In this document: positions 63,740 to 64,000 of the stretch, in pieces
Layout: each line of letters starts with the position of its first letter
How positions within the stretch are numbered: the first letter of the stretch is position 1
Made by a program: the position numbers and the translations under genes
The notes under the pieces: generated by a model
Seen by the model: only the letters and a program-made list of their open reading frames with translations
What the model was told of the DNA's origin: nothing
Database searches by the model: none
Assembly: GCF_000368585.1 (NCBI RefSeq)
Contig: NZ_KB849558.1
Location: 442,625-506,624, forward strand
DNA from: Acinetobacter venetianus RAG-1 = CIP 110063
Lineage (GTDB): Bacteria; Pseudomonadota; Gammaproteobacteria; Pseudomonadales; Moraxellaceae
Direction: 5' to 3'
Length of the DNA stretch: 64,000 nt

Positions 63740-64000
63740 ATACAAGATTATTTTAAATATGCAATTGATTGGTTAGATGCGCATAACCTTACAGTGGTCG
63801 CTGTAATTCTGTCAGTGATTGTCGCGATCTTAAGATCACTCAAGAAACGTGGAAAGATCGACTGGTTAGAAGCTGTGTTGTGCGGATGTCTAACGTTAAC
63901 GATTGTGAGTGCATTAGAGTATTTAGCGTTACCTATGCAGCTTTCAATCTTTGTGGGTGGTATTGTGGGCTTCAAAGGCACACTTTGGGTAGATCGAATG
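63740..64000 (+). pseudogene. Lambda-type holin gene, partial, ATA in place of the start codon
   Basis: The frame encodes a small phage holin: an N-terminal helix (DYFKYAIDWLDAHN), a first membrane segment (LTVVAVILSVIVAILRSL), a basic loop, and second and third segments ending IFVGGIVGFKGTLWVDRM at the right edge. GGAGA at 63728-63732 is well placed, but the codon at the expected start (63740-63742) is ATA, and TGA lies one codon further upstream. Without a standard start it is probably silent; weak initiation at ATA is possible. It continues beyond the window. Confidence 0.65.

Noticed and set aside
54870-63745. Use of stop-codon recoding to explain the in-frame stops
   Set aside because: TAG, TGA and TAA each occur once as interruptions, alongside a frameshift, a lost start codon and a large deletion; decay explains all of them, recoding does not.

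Overview
The window reads as an Acinetobacter chromosome. Supporting points are the gene order pyrD-cvpA-purF, cysE-trmJ-dnaE, dapC-glnD-purT and msrB-gpx, the TelA operon, the A+T-rich codon use, and a trimeric autotransporter C-terminus of the Acinetobacter type. The species cannot be fixed from the sequence alone.

Positions 1 to about 54,300 are ordinary core and shell chromosome. From left to right: the 3' end of a trimeric autotransporter adhesin with a collagen-like stretch; pyrD, cvpA and purF; a large membrane protein with a degenerate M48 peptidase motif; uppP; a PaaX-like regulator beside a fatty acid desaturase and a hotdog thioesterase; a three-gene TelA operon; ahpF; two lipoproteins (an alpha/beta hydrolase and a TPR-like protein); cysE-trmJ-dnaE; a Sel1-repeat protein; an alanine transaminase with an N-terminal extension; msrB-gpx; an AraC regulator and a LysE exporter; an RND efflux pump with its adaptor; a divergent Lrp/LysE pair; dapC, glnD and purT; a tautomerase homologue with Ser in place of Pro1; a CNNM/CBS membrane protein; a Crp-like regulator; ychF; a six-gene sulfur acquisition operon (two SfnB-like flavoproteins, an FMN monooxygenase, MetQNI); a GST; an Lrp regulator preceded by a possible structured RNA; yebC; and a lysophospholipid acyltransferase.

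At about 54,545 the character changes. A tRNA gene is cut off inside its anticodon arm, the DNA becomes visibly more A+T-rich, and a decayed prophage runs to the right edge. It holds small orphan membrane and secreted genes each closed by a hairpin terminator, an HNH endonuclease, and a P27-type terminase small subunit joined directly to the C-terminal end of a LamG-type tail protein, which implies that most of the phage structural genes are missing. A GT-C glycosyltransferase, a ribbon-helix-helix protein with a perfect palindrome over its promoter, and a 37-residue lysine-rich peptide follow.

The last 3.5 kb carries three related secreted proteins with a conserved N-terminal Cys and a C-terminal Asp-Ile-Cys, interleaved with two different holin-like genes. 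Only the third secreted copy is intact. The others, and both holins, each show a different simple lesion (homopolymer frameshift, in-frame TAA, in-frame TGA, ATA in the start position). This secreted family next to a phage lysis module is the least explained part of the window.
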